Source: an uncultured Rhodospirillales bacterium (lineage in GTDB: Bacteria > Pseudomonadota > Alphaproteobacteria > Acetobacterales > Acetobacteraceae). Taken from it: a stretch of DNA of 64,000 nucleotides. The stretch's first letter is position 1, and each line of letters starts with the position of its first letter. The notes beneath the pieces were generated by a model. That model searched no databases, had not been told where the DNA came from, and saw only the letters and a program-made list of their open reading frames with translations. Shown here piece by piece: positions 1-9,174 of this stretch. A program made the translations under genes and the position numbers. The stretch spans positions 1 through 64,000 of the forward strand of contig CAIMOR010000254.1 in the NCBI GenBank assembly GCA_903843125.1, written 5' to 3'.

Positions 1-14
1 CCAGCATCGGCGCC

Positions 15-1361
15 ATGAAGACCATTGCCGATGCCGCCGCCGCCCTCGCCCAGGGGCGGATCTCCGCCCGCTCCCTCGTGGATGCGGCACTCGACCGAAT
101 TGCCGACCCGGCGGGGGAAGGCAGCCGCGCCTTCGTTGCGGTCCATGCGGGCGCTGCCAGGGTCGCCGCCGACGCCATCGACACGTTGCGCCATCACGGT
201 TTGGCGCCCAGCCCGTTGGCCGGCATCCCCGTCACCGTCAAGGACCTGTTCGACGAGAAGGGCCACGTCACGCGCGCCGGCTCCCTGGCGCTGGCCGACG
301 CCACACCGGCCGCGACCAATGCGCTGGTGGTGACCCGGTTGCAGCGGCTCGGCTTCATCGTTGTTGGCCGCACCAACATGGTGGAATTCGCCTTCTCCGG
401 CCTGGGCGTGAACCCGCACTACGGCACGCCGAAAAGCCCGTGGGACCGCGCCACCGGCCGGCTGCCGGGCGGCTCCTCCTCCGGAGCGGCCGTCGCCGCC
501 GCCGACCACATGGGCTTCGGCGGGCTGGGCACCGATACCGGCGGCTCCTGCCGCGTGCCCGCGGCGCTGTGTGGCATTGTCGGCTTCAAGCCCACCGCGA
601 AGCGGGTGCCGCAGGACGGGGTGCTGCCCCTGTCGTTCTCGTTGGACAGCGTCGGGCCGCTGGCCCGCAGCGTGGAATGCTGCCACCTGCTGGACGCCGC
701 CATCTCGGGCAACCCCAACCCGCAGGCGTTGGCGCACCGCAGCGTGGCGGGGCTGCGCTTCGCCGTGCCGCGCGGCACCTTCCTGCTCGACGGCATGGAC
801 GACCATGTCGCCGCCAGCTTCGACCGCGCCCTGGCCAGGCTGAGCGCCGCCGGCGCCCGGATCGAGCTGCTGGACCTGCCGGAGGTCGGCGCCATCCCGG
901 CGTTGAACGCCAGCGGTGGCTTCACCGCGGCCGAATCCTACGCCTGGCACCAGTCGCTGATCGCCCGCAAGCGCGACGAATACGACCCCAACATCCTGGC
1001 CCGCATCATGCGCGGCGAGAAGATGACGGCCGCCGACTACGTCAAGGTGCTGCAGGGCCGCCAGCGGATCTGCGCCGCCGTGGCCCGCCGCACCAGCGCG
1101 TTCGACGCGCTGCTGATGCCGACCTGCCCGATCATCCCCCCTGCCATCGCCGAGGTGAGCGAGCCCGGCGAGTACAACCGCATCAACATGCTGCTGCTGC
1201 GCAACACCGCCGTGGGCAACTTCCTCGACCGCTGTTCCATCAGCTTGCCCTGCCAGGAAGCCGGCACCGCGCCGGTCGGGCTGATGCTGACCGGCGAACA
1301 CGGCGCCGACGAGGCGCTGTTCCAAAGCGCCGCTGCTGTCGAGGCTGCGCTGGCGGCTTGA
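15..1361 (+). CDS. Amidase signature family hydrolase
   Basis: This 448-residue protein belongs to the amidase signature family, serine hydrolases that cleave C-N amide bonds in the cytoplasm. The Ser-cisSer-Lys triad can be placed. Lys76 lies in PVTVKDLFD, the Gly/Ser-rich loop GGSSSG covers residues 152-157, and the nucleophile is probably Ser178 in TDTGGSCR. The length is normal for the family. No signal peptide is visible. The start lies only 14 bases from the window edge, so an upstream start or operon partner cannot be excluded. The substrate is not deducible; aryl or short aliphatic amides and Glu-tRNA(Gln) transamidation are all known in the family. A solo gene without gatB or gatC nearby argues for a catabolic amidase. 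Confidence 0.9.
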   Translation: MKTIADAAAALAQGRISARSLVDAALDRIADPAGEGSRAFVAVHAGAARVAADAIDTLRHHGLAPSPLAGIPVTVKDLFDEKGHVTRAGSLALADATPAATNALVVTRLQRLGFIVVGRTNMVEFAFSGLGVNPHYGTPKSPWDRATGRLPGGSSSGAAVAAADHMGFGGLGTDTGGSCRVPAALCGIVGFKPTAKRVPQDGVLPLSFSLDSVGPLARSVECCHLLDAAISGNPNPQALAHRSVAGLRFAVPRGTFLLDGMDDHVAASFDRALARLSAAGARIELLDLPEVGAIPALNASGGFTAAESYAWHQSLIARKRDEYDPNILARIMRGEKMTAADYVKVLQGRQRICAAVARRTSAFDALLMPTCPIIPPAIAEVSEPGEYNRINMLLLRNTAVGNFLDRCSISLPCQEAGTAPVGLMLTGEHGADEALFQSAAAVEAALAA

Positions 1362-1478
1362 CCGTGCTGCCTCGACTGCGTGCGTCTTGAGGAAGGCATT
1401 TCCCTCCGCCTGCCAAAGGCCGCAAGGCCTCTGGACAGCAGCACGCTGAGATGGGCGTCGCCCCGCTCGCGTAGGGCC

Positions 1479-2351
1479 CTACGCCCCCGGCACCAGCTCC
1501 GCGCGCTTGCCCAGCAGCCATTCCGCCGCCTGCATCCGCGTGCCGTGCCAGATGTAGGGTGTGGCGACAACCTGACGCATGATGTCATCGAACACCCAGG
1601 CACCGGCCGGGCGGCCATAGACATGGGTATGGATCGTCACGTCCATCAGCACGGGCTGGGTCTCGCGGTGCAGCAGCGCGCTGAAGGCGTCCTCGAATTG
1701 CTGCAGCATGGCGCGGGCGTTGTTGCCGTAGCGGATGCTGCTCGGCAGGTCGTTGACGTCCATGGTCAACGAGATTCGCACGATCTCGCGCCCCCCTGCC
1801 GTCTCCAGGTACGGCATGTCGTCGTCGTTGCAGTCGCCATCGTGCAGGTAGCCGGCCTCGGCCAGCAGCGCGGTATGGCCGGGGCTGCCGGTGCCACGCG
1901 GACTGATCCAGCCGCGCGGCGCCGCCCCGGTCACGTCCGCGATCAGGCCGGTGGTGCGCTTGATGTTCTCGCGCTGCCCGGCCTCGTCCAGGTACACCGG
2001 GATCACGTCCATGCCGTAGGAATGCGCCACCACCTCATGCCCGCCGGCATGGATCGCGCGCACGGTGTCCGGCCACAGCTTGGCCAGCACGCCATTGGTC
2101 ATCACGCTGGTCTTCACGCCGTTGCGCGCCGCCACCTCCAGCGCCCGCCAGATGCCGCGCACCGCGCCGTACTTGCCCCAGCTGGCGGCATTGGCGTCGA
2201 AGAAGCCTGGCTTCAGCGGGTTGCCCATGGGGCCGATGCCGGGCACCTGGCCTTCGGACCAGCCCTCATAGGCGATGTTGAAGATGACGCCGACGCGCGC
2301 GCCGCCGGGCCAGCGAAAACCCGTTCCCGTCCGCAGGATGCTCAAGCCCAT
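1479..2351 (-). CDS. Polysaccharide deacetylase (NodB-fold) family protein
   Basis: This 290-residue protein resembles the PuuE/allantoinase-like branch of the NodB-fold deacetylases, metal-dependent enzymes that remove N-acetyl or related amide groups. The GGHEVVAHS segment (about residues 103-111) and the SPRGTGS loop (about 153-159) are typical of this branch, and the usual first-motif TFDDG is absent. I place the start at 2351 because AGGAGG lies directly upstream. It overlaps the 3' end of the MFS gene by 10 bases, suggesting translational coupling. The open frame extends much further upstream, but that part is antisense-type translation of the transporter gene. An MFS partner suggests uptake or export of a small N-containing compound rather than cell-wall modification. 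Confidence 0.82.
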   Translation of the reverse strand: MGLSILRTGTGFRWPGGARVGVIFNIAYEGWSEGQVPGIGPMGNPLKPGFFDANAASWGKYGAVRGIWRALEVAARNGVKTSVMTNGVLAKLWPDTVRAIHAGGHEVVAHSYGMDVIPVYLDEAGQRENIKRTTGLIADVTGAAPRGWISPRGTGSPGHTALLAEAGYLHDGDCNDDDMPYLETAGGREIVRISLTMDVNDLPSSIRYGNNARAMLQQFEDAFSALLHRETQPVLMDVTIHTHVYGRPAGAWVFDDIMRQVVATPYIWHGTRMQAAEWLLGKRAELVPGA

Positions 2352-3490
2352 CTCCTCCTGATCGCCAGCGCCAATACCAGGGCCGTCGCCACCAGCGCCA
2401 GCCATAGCCCCAGCAGGGCCGCGCCGCGGCCGAAGTGGTCCATGGCCAGGCCGACCAGCGCCGGCACCCCGCCGAAGCCCAGATGGGCCACGACGAAATA
2501 CCCGGCCGTGGCGCGCGCCCTTTCCGGCCCGGCCGCTTCCGCCGCCGCCGCCAGGCCGCCCAGGTAGACCAGGCCATAGGTTGCCGCCCCGGTCAGCACC
2601 GCGCCCAGCGGCAGCGGCCAGAGCAAACCGAAGGCGGTGCCCCAGAACACCAGGCCGGCCCCGACGCAGAGGCAACCCAACCCGGCCAGAACCGACCGGC
2701 GCGGGGTGACCCGCCGCAGCAGGAGTTGCAGGCCGGCACCGGTCAGCATCATGGCACAGGCGGTCCAGGGGCCGGCGCCAGGGTAGCCCTGTGCGGCCAG
2801 CGCCGCCGGCACCGCCGTCAGCAGCGTGCCGGTGACGCCCCAGGCCGGGACGATCGCCAGCGTCGTCGCCAGCGTGCCACGCGGAAAGGCCGGCAAACGC
2901 AGCCGGGCACCACGCGGGGCGGCCAGCGTCTCGGGCAGCAACGCCACCGGCCAGGCCAGCAGCGCCAGCACCGCCAGATGCAGCGGAAAGGTGAACGGCA
3001 GCATGTCGCCGGGGTACCAAAGCAGGGCCAGCATGGTCGCCAGGCCGCCCAGCCCGAAACCGCCGGCGGTGCCTACCGCCACCACGGCGGCACCGCGGCG
3101 CGCCGCTTCCGGCGAACCGCCGGCCAGTTCCGCCGCCCAGGTGGCGCCGGCGGCGGTGATGCAGCCCATCGCCAGGCCCTGGAACATCCGCGCCAGTGCC
3201 AGGCCGGGCACGCTGGGCTCCAGCGCCAGCACCAGCGTGGAGCAGCCGGCCAGCACCATGCCCACGAGGACCACGGGGCGGCGGCCAATGCGGTCCGGCA
3301 GCGGCCCCAGGAAAGGGGAGCTCAACATATGGGTCAGCGCGTAGCAGCCGAAGGCCAGCGCCAGCGCGCCGGCACCGTAGCCGCCACGGGCGGCATAGGC
3401 CACGTAGAGCGGCAGCGGCACTGTCGTGGAGAGCCCGGCGCTGCCCACGGCAGCGCCGACCAGCCAGGCCCGGCGTCGGGGCAAGCTCAA
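2342..3490 (-). CDS. MFS transporter
   Basis: This 382-residue, strongly hydrophobic protein is a major facilitator superfamily carrier with about 12 membrane segments. The loop 2-3 signature (motif A) is visible as GPLPDRIGRRP around residues 62-72. Family members move small solutes across the inner membrane using ion gradients. The 3' end overlaps the deacetylase gene by 10 bases, so the two are probably one transcription unit. The substrate is unknown. A short stretch of about 200 bases without a supported gene separates it from the DoxX gene upstream. Confidence 0.88.
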   Translation of the reverse strand: MSLPRRRAWLVGAAVGSAGLSTTVPLPLYVAYAARGGYGAGALALAFGCYALTHMLSSPFLGPLPDRIGRRPVVLVGMVLAGCSTLVLALEPSVPGLALARMFQGLAMGCITAAGATWAAELAGGSPEAARRGAAVVAVGTAGGFGLGGLATMLALLWYPGDMLPFTFPLHLAVLALLAWPVALLPETLAAPRGARLRLPAFPRGTLATTLAIVPAWGVTGTLLTAVPAALAAQGYPGAGPWTACAMMLTGAGLQLLLRRVTPRRSVLAGLGCLCVGAGLVFWGTAFGLLWPLPLGAVLTGAATYGLVYLGGLAAAAEAAGPERARATAGYFVVAHLGFGGVPALVGLAMDHFGRGAALLGLWLALVATALVLALAIRRRWA

Positions 3491-3690
3491 TCCGCCATGG
3501 CAGGCTGCTGGGCATGGCCATCAAGGTGGAACTGGCCCCGCCGCGCCATGGCAAAGGGCGCGCTGCCCGCCCGGGCGCAACGGAAAGCACGGCCGGCTGG
3601 CATCCTGACCCTCCCAAGAAGCCCGGCAGTCAAGCAGCGTGGCGGCGGCAGGACAACCGGCCCCGGCACGCCGCCGCGTGCGCCGCGGCG
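3491..3690. other. Intergenic gap with no supported gene
   Basis: These 200 bases lie between the MFS start and the DoxX stop, both on the minus strand. The region should hold the MFS/deacetylase promoter. Short open frames cross it, but none has a ribosome binding site or a recognisable product. I see no clear hairpin or promoter. Confidence 0.4.
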
Positions 3691-4113
3691 TCAGGCCCGG
3701 GCGAGCCCGACTGCTGCCGGTAGCCGAGCGGCCAGCGCGCCGGCACCCAGCCCGGCTTGCGCCACCAGTGCTGCGGCCCAGAAGGCCGGAAACTCCCAGC
3801 CACCGCCCGGAGCGTTGAATACCCAGCCATTCGGCGCATGCTGCGCGACGGCGCCGAGCAGGATCAGCAGCGCACCCAGGCTGACCCAGCGCACGCCGAC
3901 GCCGGCCAGCAGCGCAAGCCCGGCCAGAACCTCGGCGAAGGCCACCACGGCGCCGAGCACCGGCGGATAACCAATGGAGGCGAAGTAGCCCATCGTGCCG
4001 GCCAGGCCGAAGGTGCCCAGCTTCAGCACGGCGCCATGGGCCAGCAGCGCCAGGCCGTTGGTCAGCCGCAGCACGGCGACGGCATAGGGGGTGGTGACGG
4101 TCTCGTTCAGCAT
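3691..4113 (-). CDS. DoxX family membrane protein
   Basis: This 140-residue protein has four predicted membrane segments and the DoxX pattern: a Leu/Gly-rich first helix, a GYFASIGYPP turn near residue 43, and later FAEVLAGLALL. DoxX-family proteins are small inner-membrane proteins, some tied to quinone-linked oxidoreductases or redox stress, many without known function. The gene is divergent from the LysR regulator at 4231, with 117 bases between the starts, so that regulator is the obvious candidate to control it. Confidence 0.85.
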   Translation of the reverse strand: MLNETVTTPYAVAVLRLTNGLALLAHGAVLKLGTFGLAGTMGYFASIGYPPVLGAVVAFAEVLAGLALLAGVGVRWVSLGALLILLGAVAQHAPNGWVFNAPGGGWEFPAFWAAALVAQAGLGAGALAARLPAAVGLARA

Positions 4114-4230
4114 CGGTGTTGCTCCGGTTGGCGGTTATGCGTCGCCGCGGAAGCTGCGCCCGGCCGCGCCGGCCTTCCAACGCAGGGTGGTAACGGCCAT
4201 CATCACCGACGTGAATGATGGGCCTTCGGC

Positions 4231-5157
4231 ATGACCGATCTTTCGAGCCTCGACCTCAACCTGCTGCGGGTGTTCGACGCGGTGGCGCGGGAACGCCATG
4301 TCACCCGGGCGGCGCAGCGGCTGAACCTGTCGCAGCCGGCTGTCTCCAACGCCCTGGGCCGGCTGCGCGCGGCGCTCGGGGATGAGCTGTTCCTGCGTCG
4401 CCCGGGCGGCGTCGAGCCGACCGAGCTGGCGCTTTCCCTGGCAACGCCGATCGCCGAGATGCTCGACCGGCTGCGCGAGACCCTGGCGGCCCAAGCGCCT
4501 TGGGTCCCGGCCCAGGCCGAGCGCACCTTTACCCTCGGGCTGTCGGAATATGCCGAGGCGGTGCTCGCCCCGCCGCTGGTGCAGCATGTGGTGCGGGCTG
4601 CGCCTGGCGTGCTGCTCGCCCTTCGCCACGCCGACCGCACCAACTGGGAAGCCCTGCTCAGCAGCGGGGAGGCGCAGCTCGCGGTGGGCATGCTGCCGGA
4701 GCCGCCCGCGCTCTACACCCGGTTGCGGCTGCTGCCGGAAGCCTTCTGCACCCTGATGCGCCCGGGCCACCCGCTGGCCGAGGGCGAGCTGACGCCCGAG
4801 CGCTTCATCGGCGGCCTGCACATCCTGCATTCGCCGAACGGGTCGCGCAGCGGCGCGATGGATGTGGCGCTGGCCGAGCAGGGCCTGAGCCGCCGGCTGG
4901 GCGTGGTGGTGGCGCATCTGTCGGCGGTGCCGGCCATTCTCGCCGGGACCGACATGATCATCACGCTCTCCGCCCGCCTGGCGCACCAGTTGGCCACCGC
5001 GCATGGGCTGGTGGTGCGCTGCCCGCCGGTGCCGGTGCGCCACACGCGACTTTCCCTGGTGTTCCACCGCCGGTTCGAGGCCGATGCCGGCCACGCCTGG
5101 CTGCGCCAGCTGTTCCTGGCGCTGGCGCGGCAGGTGCCGGCCGCGGTGCCGGGCTGA
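4231..5157 (+). CDS. LysR family transcriptional regulator
   Basis: This 308-residue protein is a LysR-type regulator. Residues 1-65 form the winged helix-turn-helix, with RAAQRLNLSQPAVSNALGRL as the recognition region, followed by a two-lobed effector-binding domain to the C terminus. Family members bind upstream of a divergent target and respond to a small ligand. Here the divergent neighbour is the DoxX gene, which makes it the likely target. I could not identify a specific T-N11-A operator. The 3' end lies 3 bases from the convergent mlaA stop. Confidence 0.93.
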   Translation: MTDLSSLDLNLLRVFDAVARERHVTRAAQRLNLSQPAVSNALGRLRAALGDELFLRRPGGVEPTELALSLATPIAEMLDRLRETLAAQAPWVPAQAERTFTLGLSEYAEAVLAPPLVQHVVRAAPGVLLALRHADRTNWEALLSSGEAQLAVGMLPEPPALYTRLRLLPEAFCTLMRPGHPLAEGELTPERFIGGLHILHSPNGSRSGAMDVALAEQGLSRRLGVVVAHLSAVPAILAGTDMIITLSARLAHQLATAHGLVVRCPPVPVRHTRLSLVFHRRFEADAGHAWLRQLFLALARQVPAAVPG

Positions 5158-5160
5158 CCC

Positions 5161-5913
5161 TCAGTTGGCCCCGGGGTCGTCCAGCACGTCCGGGTTGTTG
5201 CTCTCGGCCCGGGTCCGGCCCAGCTGGCCGTCGCGGTACTGGCCGTAGACGCTGCGCAGGCGGGCGTAGAAGTCCAGGCTGCCCTTCCGCAGCTCGTCCA
5301 GCGCCTCGATGTTCTGCTCGCGCTCGTCCAGGCCGCTGACCGCACCGCGGCCGATATTGGCGTAGATCGGCAGGAACCAGCTGATCGGGTTGAGGAAGCC
5401 ATTGGCCACCGTGCCGACGAAGTCGCGCGGGTTGGACGGCCCGAGGATGGGGACCATCAGGTAGGGACCGTCCGGAATGCCCCAGCTGTACAGCGTCTGG
5501 CCGAAGTCGCGCTGCTGCCGCGGCGTGCCGGCCAGGTCCGTTGCCACGTCCCAGAAGCCGGCACCGCCCAGCGTGCTGTTCAGCGTGAACCGCACCGCGA
5601 TGTCGCCGGCATCCTCCAGCCTGCCCTGCAGCAGGTTGTTCGCCAGCACGGTCGGTTCCTCGATATTGTTGAGGAAGTTGCGGATGCGGGTACGCGGCCA
5701 GGGGCCAAGCACGTCCCGGTAGGCCACCGCCGCGGGGCGCAGCACCGCGTCGTCGATCCGCAGGTTGACGTCCAGAACCTGCCGGTTCAGACGCTCATAG
5801 GGGTCGTTCGGGTCGGTAGCGGTGCCCGCCACGGCAGGCTGTCCGGTGCCGTCGGCACAGCCAGCAAGCAGGCCGAGCAGCAGGGCGGCGAAGGCGAGGG
5901 GGTATCGGGGCAT
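5161..5913 (-). CDS. mlaA: MlaA/VacJ-like outer-membrane lipoprotein
   Basis: This protein of about 250 residues is MlaA, the outer-membrane lipoprotein of the Mla system, which removes mislocalised phospholipids from the outer leaflet. A lipoprotein signal with lipobox LLAGC ends near residue 19. The mature part contains the family hallmarks NDPYERLNR, FLNNIEEPTVLANNLLQG and FGQTLYSWGIPDGPYLMVPILGPS. I chose the ATG at 5913 because it gives a compact lipoprotein signal; an in-frame GTG at 5931 would add six residues. The gene is divergent from the hopanoid operon. That neighbourhood fits a shared outer-membrane lipid-homeostasis role, although mlaBCDEF are not here. Confidence 0.92.
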   Translation of the reverse strand: MPRYPLAFAALLLGLLAGCADGTGQPAVAGTATDPNDPYERLNRQVLDVNLRIDDAVLRPAAVAYRDVLGPWPRTRIRNFLNNIEEPTVLANNLLQGRLEDAGDIAVRFTLNSTLGGAGFWDVATDLAGTPRQQRDFGQTLYSWGIPDGPYLMVPILGPSNPRDFVGTVANGFLNPISWFLPIYANIGRGAVSGLDEREQNIEALDELRKGSLDFYARLRSVYGQYRDGQLGRTRAESNNPDVLDDPGAN

Positions 5914-6017
5914 GCGGGGCGGGGGATCCACTGTGAACTTGCCGAAGCCTACCCGACAGTGATGAACGAGGCGATGCGGAAACGCCGGCGACGTTACGCC
6001 AACCTGTCGGTCTTGCC

Positions 6018-7151
6018 GTGCTGACCCTCGTGCTCGCGACCGTTTGTGCCGGCCTGGCCCTGGCCGGCCTCGCCTCCGCCCTGCTCGCCGCCGGCGCGGT
6101 GCGGCGGTTCGCCCGGCAGCCGCGCCCTGCAGGCCCGGCGCTGGCCGCCAGCGTCCTGAAGCCGCTGCATGGCGGCGCCCCGGGGCTGCAGGGGTGGCTG
6201 GAGGCGACGCTGCGCCAGGTCCATGCCGCGCCGATGCAGGTGCTGTTCGGAGTCGGCCGGGCGGATGACGGGGCCATTCCTGCGGCCCGCGCCGCCATGG
6301 CCGCCTGCCCCGGCGTGGACGCCACCCTGGTGCAGGATGCCACGCTGCATGGCGCCAACCGCAAGGTGGGCAACCTGATGAACCTGGCGCCCCACATGGC
6401 CCACGAGGTGGTGGTGATCGCCGATGCGGACATGCGGGTGCCGCCGGACTGGCTGACCATTGTCACCGCCACCCTGGCCCAGCCGGATATCGGATTGGTA
6501 ACCTGCCTCTATCGCGGCGTGCCCGCGGTGCCCGGGCTGTGGGCGCGGCTGGCCGGGCTCGGCATCGACTGGCATTTCCTGCCCAACGCCATCCTGGGCG
6601 AGAGCCTGGGCAAGGCCCGCGGCTGCTACGGCGCCACCATGGCGCTGCGGCGGGAAACCCTGGCGGCGCTCGGCGGGTTGGCGGCGCTGAAGGACCTGCT
6701 GGCCGACGACCATGCCCTCGGCGAAGCGGTGCGCCGCCTGGGCCTCAGGGTTGCCGTGGCCCCGGTGCTGCCGGACCACATGATGGACGAAGCCAGCCTT
6801 GGCGCCCTGTGGGGGCATGAGCTGCGCTGGGCGCGCACGGTGCGGTCGTTGAACCCGGCCGGCTACCTTGGGCTGGCGTTGACCCACCCGCTGCCCTGGG
6901 CGCTGGCCTGCTGGGCACTGGCCGATTGGGGGTGGGTGGTGGCGCTGGCGGTGCTGGCGGCGCGCGGCTGGCTGGCCTGGTCAGTCGACCAAATGCTTTG
7001 CATATCGGCAACACTGCCAAGATTAGTGCTTCTGCCCCTGCGCGACGCGCTGTCTTTCGCTATATGGGCGGTTGGACTGGCTCGCGGCACGGTGACGTGG
7101 CAGGGCCGACGCTACCGCATGCGGCCCGATGGCAGCATGTCCGAAGCCTGA
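6018..7151 (+). CDS. hpnI: HpnI, hopanoid biosynthesis glycosyltransferase
   Basis: This 377-residue membrane-associated family 2 glycosyltransferase matches HpnI, a ceramide-glucosyltransferase-like enzyme. In characterised bacteria HpnI adds N-acetylglucosamine to bacteriohopanetetrol. An N-terminal membrane anchor (residues 1-27) precedes the catalytic domain. Visible motifs are DAD (136-138), the acidic LADDHALG loop and ELRWARTVR, the counterpart of the (Q/R)XXRW motif. C-terminal hydrophobic segments follow. The start is GTG. It is the first gene of hpnI-hpnJ-x-hpnK-hpnL, with 21 bases to hpnJ. The last part (about 6975-7050) is visibly less GC-rich than its surroundings. Confidence 0.92.
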   Translation: MLTLVLATVCAGLALAGLASALLAAGAVRRFARQPRPAGPALAASVLKPLHGGAPGLQGWLEATLRQVHAAPMQVLFGVGRADDGAIPAARAAMAACPGVDATLVQDATLHGANRKVGNLMNLAPHMAHEVVVIADADMRVPPDWLTIVTATLAQPDIGLVTCLYRGVPAVPGLWARLAGLGIDWHFLPNAILGESLGKARGCYGATMALRRETLAALGGLAALKDLLADDHALGEAVRRLGLRVAVAPVLPDHMMDEASLGALWGHELRWARTVRSLNPAGYLGLALTHPLPWALACWALADWGWVVALAVLAARGWLAWSVDQMLCISATLPRLVLLPLRDALSFAIWAVGLARGTVTWQGRRYRMRPDGSMSEA

Positions 7152-7172
7152 TCTGACAAGGGGTTCCTTGAC

Positions 7173-8600
7173 GTGACAATGCGCACCATGTTCCTGCAAG
7201 CCCCTTCCTTCGATGGCTTCGACGGCGGCGCCGGCTCCCGCTATCAGGCAAAGCGCGAGATCCGCAGCTACTGGTTCCCGACCTGGCTGGCCCAGCCGGC
7301 CGCCTTGATCGAGAACAGCAAGCTGATCGACGCGCCGCCGCACAAGACCACGCTGGCCGACGTGACCGGGCAGGCCAAGGACTTCGACCTGGCGGTGCTG
7401 CACACCTCCACCCCCAGCTTCGCGTCGGACGTGAAGGTGGCCGAGGCGATGAAGGCGGCGAACCCGAACCTCAAGATCGGCATGATCGGCGCCAAGGTGG
7501 CGGTGCAGGCGCAGGAAAGCCTGCGCGACGCCCCGGTGATCGACTTCGTTGCCCGCAACGAGTTCGACTTCACCATCAAGGACGTGGCGGACGACGTCTC
7601 CTGGGCCAGCATCAAGGGCCTCAGCTACCGCAACTCGGAGGGCGTGATCGTCCACAATGCCGAGCGCCCGGTGCTGGAGAACATGGACCTGCTGCCGCCG
7701 GTTAGCCCGGTCTACAAGCGCGACCTGGATTGGCAGAAGTACTTCATCGGCTACCTGAAGCACCCCTACGTCAGCATCTACACCGGCCGCGGCTGCAAAA
7801 GCCGCTGCACCTTCTGCCTGTGGCCGCAGACGGTGGGCGGGCACAATTACCGCACCCGCTCGGTGGGGCATGTGATCGAGGAAGTGAAATACATCCTCAA
7901 GGCCTTCCCCGAGATGAAGGAGTTGTTTTTCGACGACGACACCTTCACCGACAACCTGCCGCGCGCCGAGGCGATTGCGGTTGAACTCGGCAAGCTCGGC
8001 GTTACCTGGTCCTGCAATGCCAAGGCGAACGTGCCCTACGAATCGCTGAAGAAGATGCGCGACGGCGGCCTGCGCCTGCTGCTGGTGGGCTATGAGAGCG
8101 GCAACCAGCAGATCCTGCACAACATCAAGAAGGGCATGCGGATCGAGGTCGCCCGCAAGTTCACCAAGGACTGCCACGACCTGGGCATCGCCATCCACGG
8201 CACCTTCATCCTGGGCTTGCCCGGCGAAACCACCGAGACCATCCAAGAGACAATAAAATTCGCGATCGAGACCAACCCGCACACCATCCAGGTCTCGCTC
8301 GCGGCGCCCTACCCCGGCACCTTCCTGTGGGACCAGGCCAGCCGCGAGGGCTGGCTGGACACCGAGCACACGGAATACGTGGACGCGCACGGCGTGCAGA
8401 TCGCCCCGCTGCACTACCCGCACCTGAGCCACACCGAGATTTTCACCAGCGTCGAAGAGTTCTACAAGAAGTTCTATTTCCGCGTGCCGAAGATCGCCTC
8501 GATCTGTGGCGAGATGGTGCGCGACCGCCAGATGCTGGTGCGCCGCCTGCGCGAAGGCGTCGAGTTCTTCCACTTCCTGCGTGAGCGCAAGGCGGCCTGA
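7173..8600 (+). CDS. hpnJ: HpnJ, hopanoid radical SAM enzyme
   Basis: This 475-residue protein is HpnJ, a B12-binding-domain-type radical SAM enzyme that converts the hopanoid side chain toward the cyclitol ether. The N terminus carries the characteristic FLQAPSFDGFDGGAGSRYQ stretch. Residues about 60-180 form the cobalamin-like domain. The [4Fe-4S] cluster ligands are Cys208, Cys212 and Cys215 in RGCKSRCTFC. The start is GTG at 7173, with AAGGGG about 9 bases upstream; an ATG at 7179 is possible. It lies 21 bases after hpnI and 9 bases before the next gene. The length is as expected for the family. Confidence 0.95.
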   Translation: MTMRTMFLQAPSFDGFDGGAGSRYQAKREIRSYWFPTWLAQPAALIENSKLIDAPPHKTTLADVTGQAKDFDLAVLHTSTPSFASDVKVAEAMKAANPNLKIGMIGAKVAVQAQESLRDAPVIDFVARNEFDFTIKDVADDVSWASIKGLSYRNSEGVIVHNAERPVLENMDLLPPVSPVYKRDLDWQKYFIGYLKHPYVSIYTGRGCKSRCTFCLWPQTVGGHNYRTRSVGHVIEEVKYILKAFPEMKELFFDDDTFTDNLPRAEAIAVELGKLGVTWSCNAKANVPYESLKKMRDGGLRLLLVGYESGNQQILHNIKKGMRIEVARKFTKDCHDLGIAIHGTFILGLPGETTETIQETIKFAIETNPHTIQVSLAAPYPGTFLWDQASREGWLDTEHTEYVDAHGVQIAPLHYPHLSHTEIFTSVEEFYKKFYFRVPKIASICGEMVRDRQMLVRRLREGVEFFHFLRERKAA

Positions 8601-8609
8601 AGGCCGGCC

Positions 8610-9170
8610 ATGGCGAAGCGATACCCCTGCCTGGATGAGGCCCTGACCGGCTTCATCGCCCGGCAGGGCATCTTCTTCACCGCCACCGCCACGGCGGCAA
8701 GCCGGGTCAACCTCTCGCCGCGGGAAGGCTCGGCGCTGCGCGTGCTGGGGCCGAACGCCGCCTGCTACCTGGACCAGACCGGCAGCGGCGCGGAAACCGC
8801 GGCGCACCTGCACGCGGATGGCCGCATGACCATCATGTTCTGCGCCTTCCAGGGGCCGCCGATGATCCTGCGGCTCTATGGCCGTGGCACCTGCCTGCCG
8901 CGCGGCGGGGCCGACTACGCCGCCCTGCTGGCCAGCCACTACGCCGGCGACGAACCGCCCGGCGCCCGGCAGATCGTCCGGCTGGACTTCGACCTGGTGC
9001 AGACCTCCTGCGGTTATGGCGTGCCGCTGTTCGAGCCGCAGGGCGAGCGCGACAACCTGCGGCGCTGGGCCGTCGCCAAGGGCGAGGACGGCCTGGGGGC
9101 TTACCGCGCCGAGAAGAACGCCCGCAGCATCGACGGCCTGCCGACCCTGCTGCCCGGGACCGAAGCCTGA
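8610..9170 (+). CDS. Pyridoxamine 5'-phosphate oxidase-like flavoprotein
   Basis: This 186-residue protein has the split-barrel fold pattern of pyridoxamine 5'-phosphate oxidase-like proteins, which bind FMN, F420 or haem. The family block SRVNLSPREGSALRVLGPN lies around residues 31-49 and RMTIMFCAFQGPPMILRLYG around 71-90. It lies 9 bases after hpnJ and 4 bases before hpnK, so it is co-transcribed with the hopanoid genes. A PNPOx-like protein is not part of the established hpn pathway. It could be a redox partner of HpnJ, or an unrelated gene carried in the operon. Family assignment is firm; the role is not. Confidence 0.85.
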   Translation: MAKRYPCLDEALTGFIARQGIFFTATATAASRVNLSPREGSALRVLGPNAACYLDQTGSGAETAAHLHADGRMTIMFCAFQGPPMILRLYGRGTCLPRGGADYAALLASHYAGDEPPGARQIVRLDFDLVQTSCGYGVPLFEPQGERDNLRRWAVAKGEDGLGAYRAEKNARSIDGLPTLLPGTEA

Positions 9171-9174
9171 GGCC

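Noticed and set aside
2352-3617. A fusion of the polysaccharide deacetylase with an N-terminal extension of about 420 residues
   Set aside because: The extension is an alternative frame of the MFS gene. The ribosome binding site at 2351 and the family N terminus support the short form.
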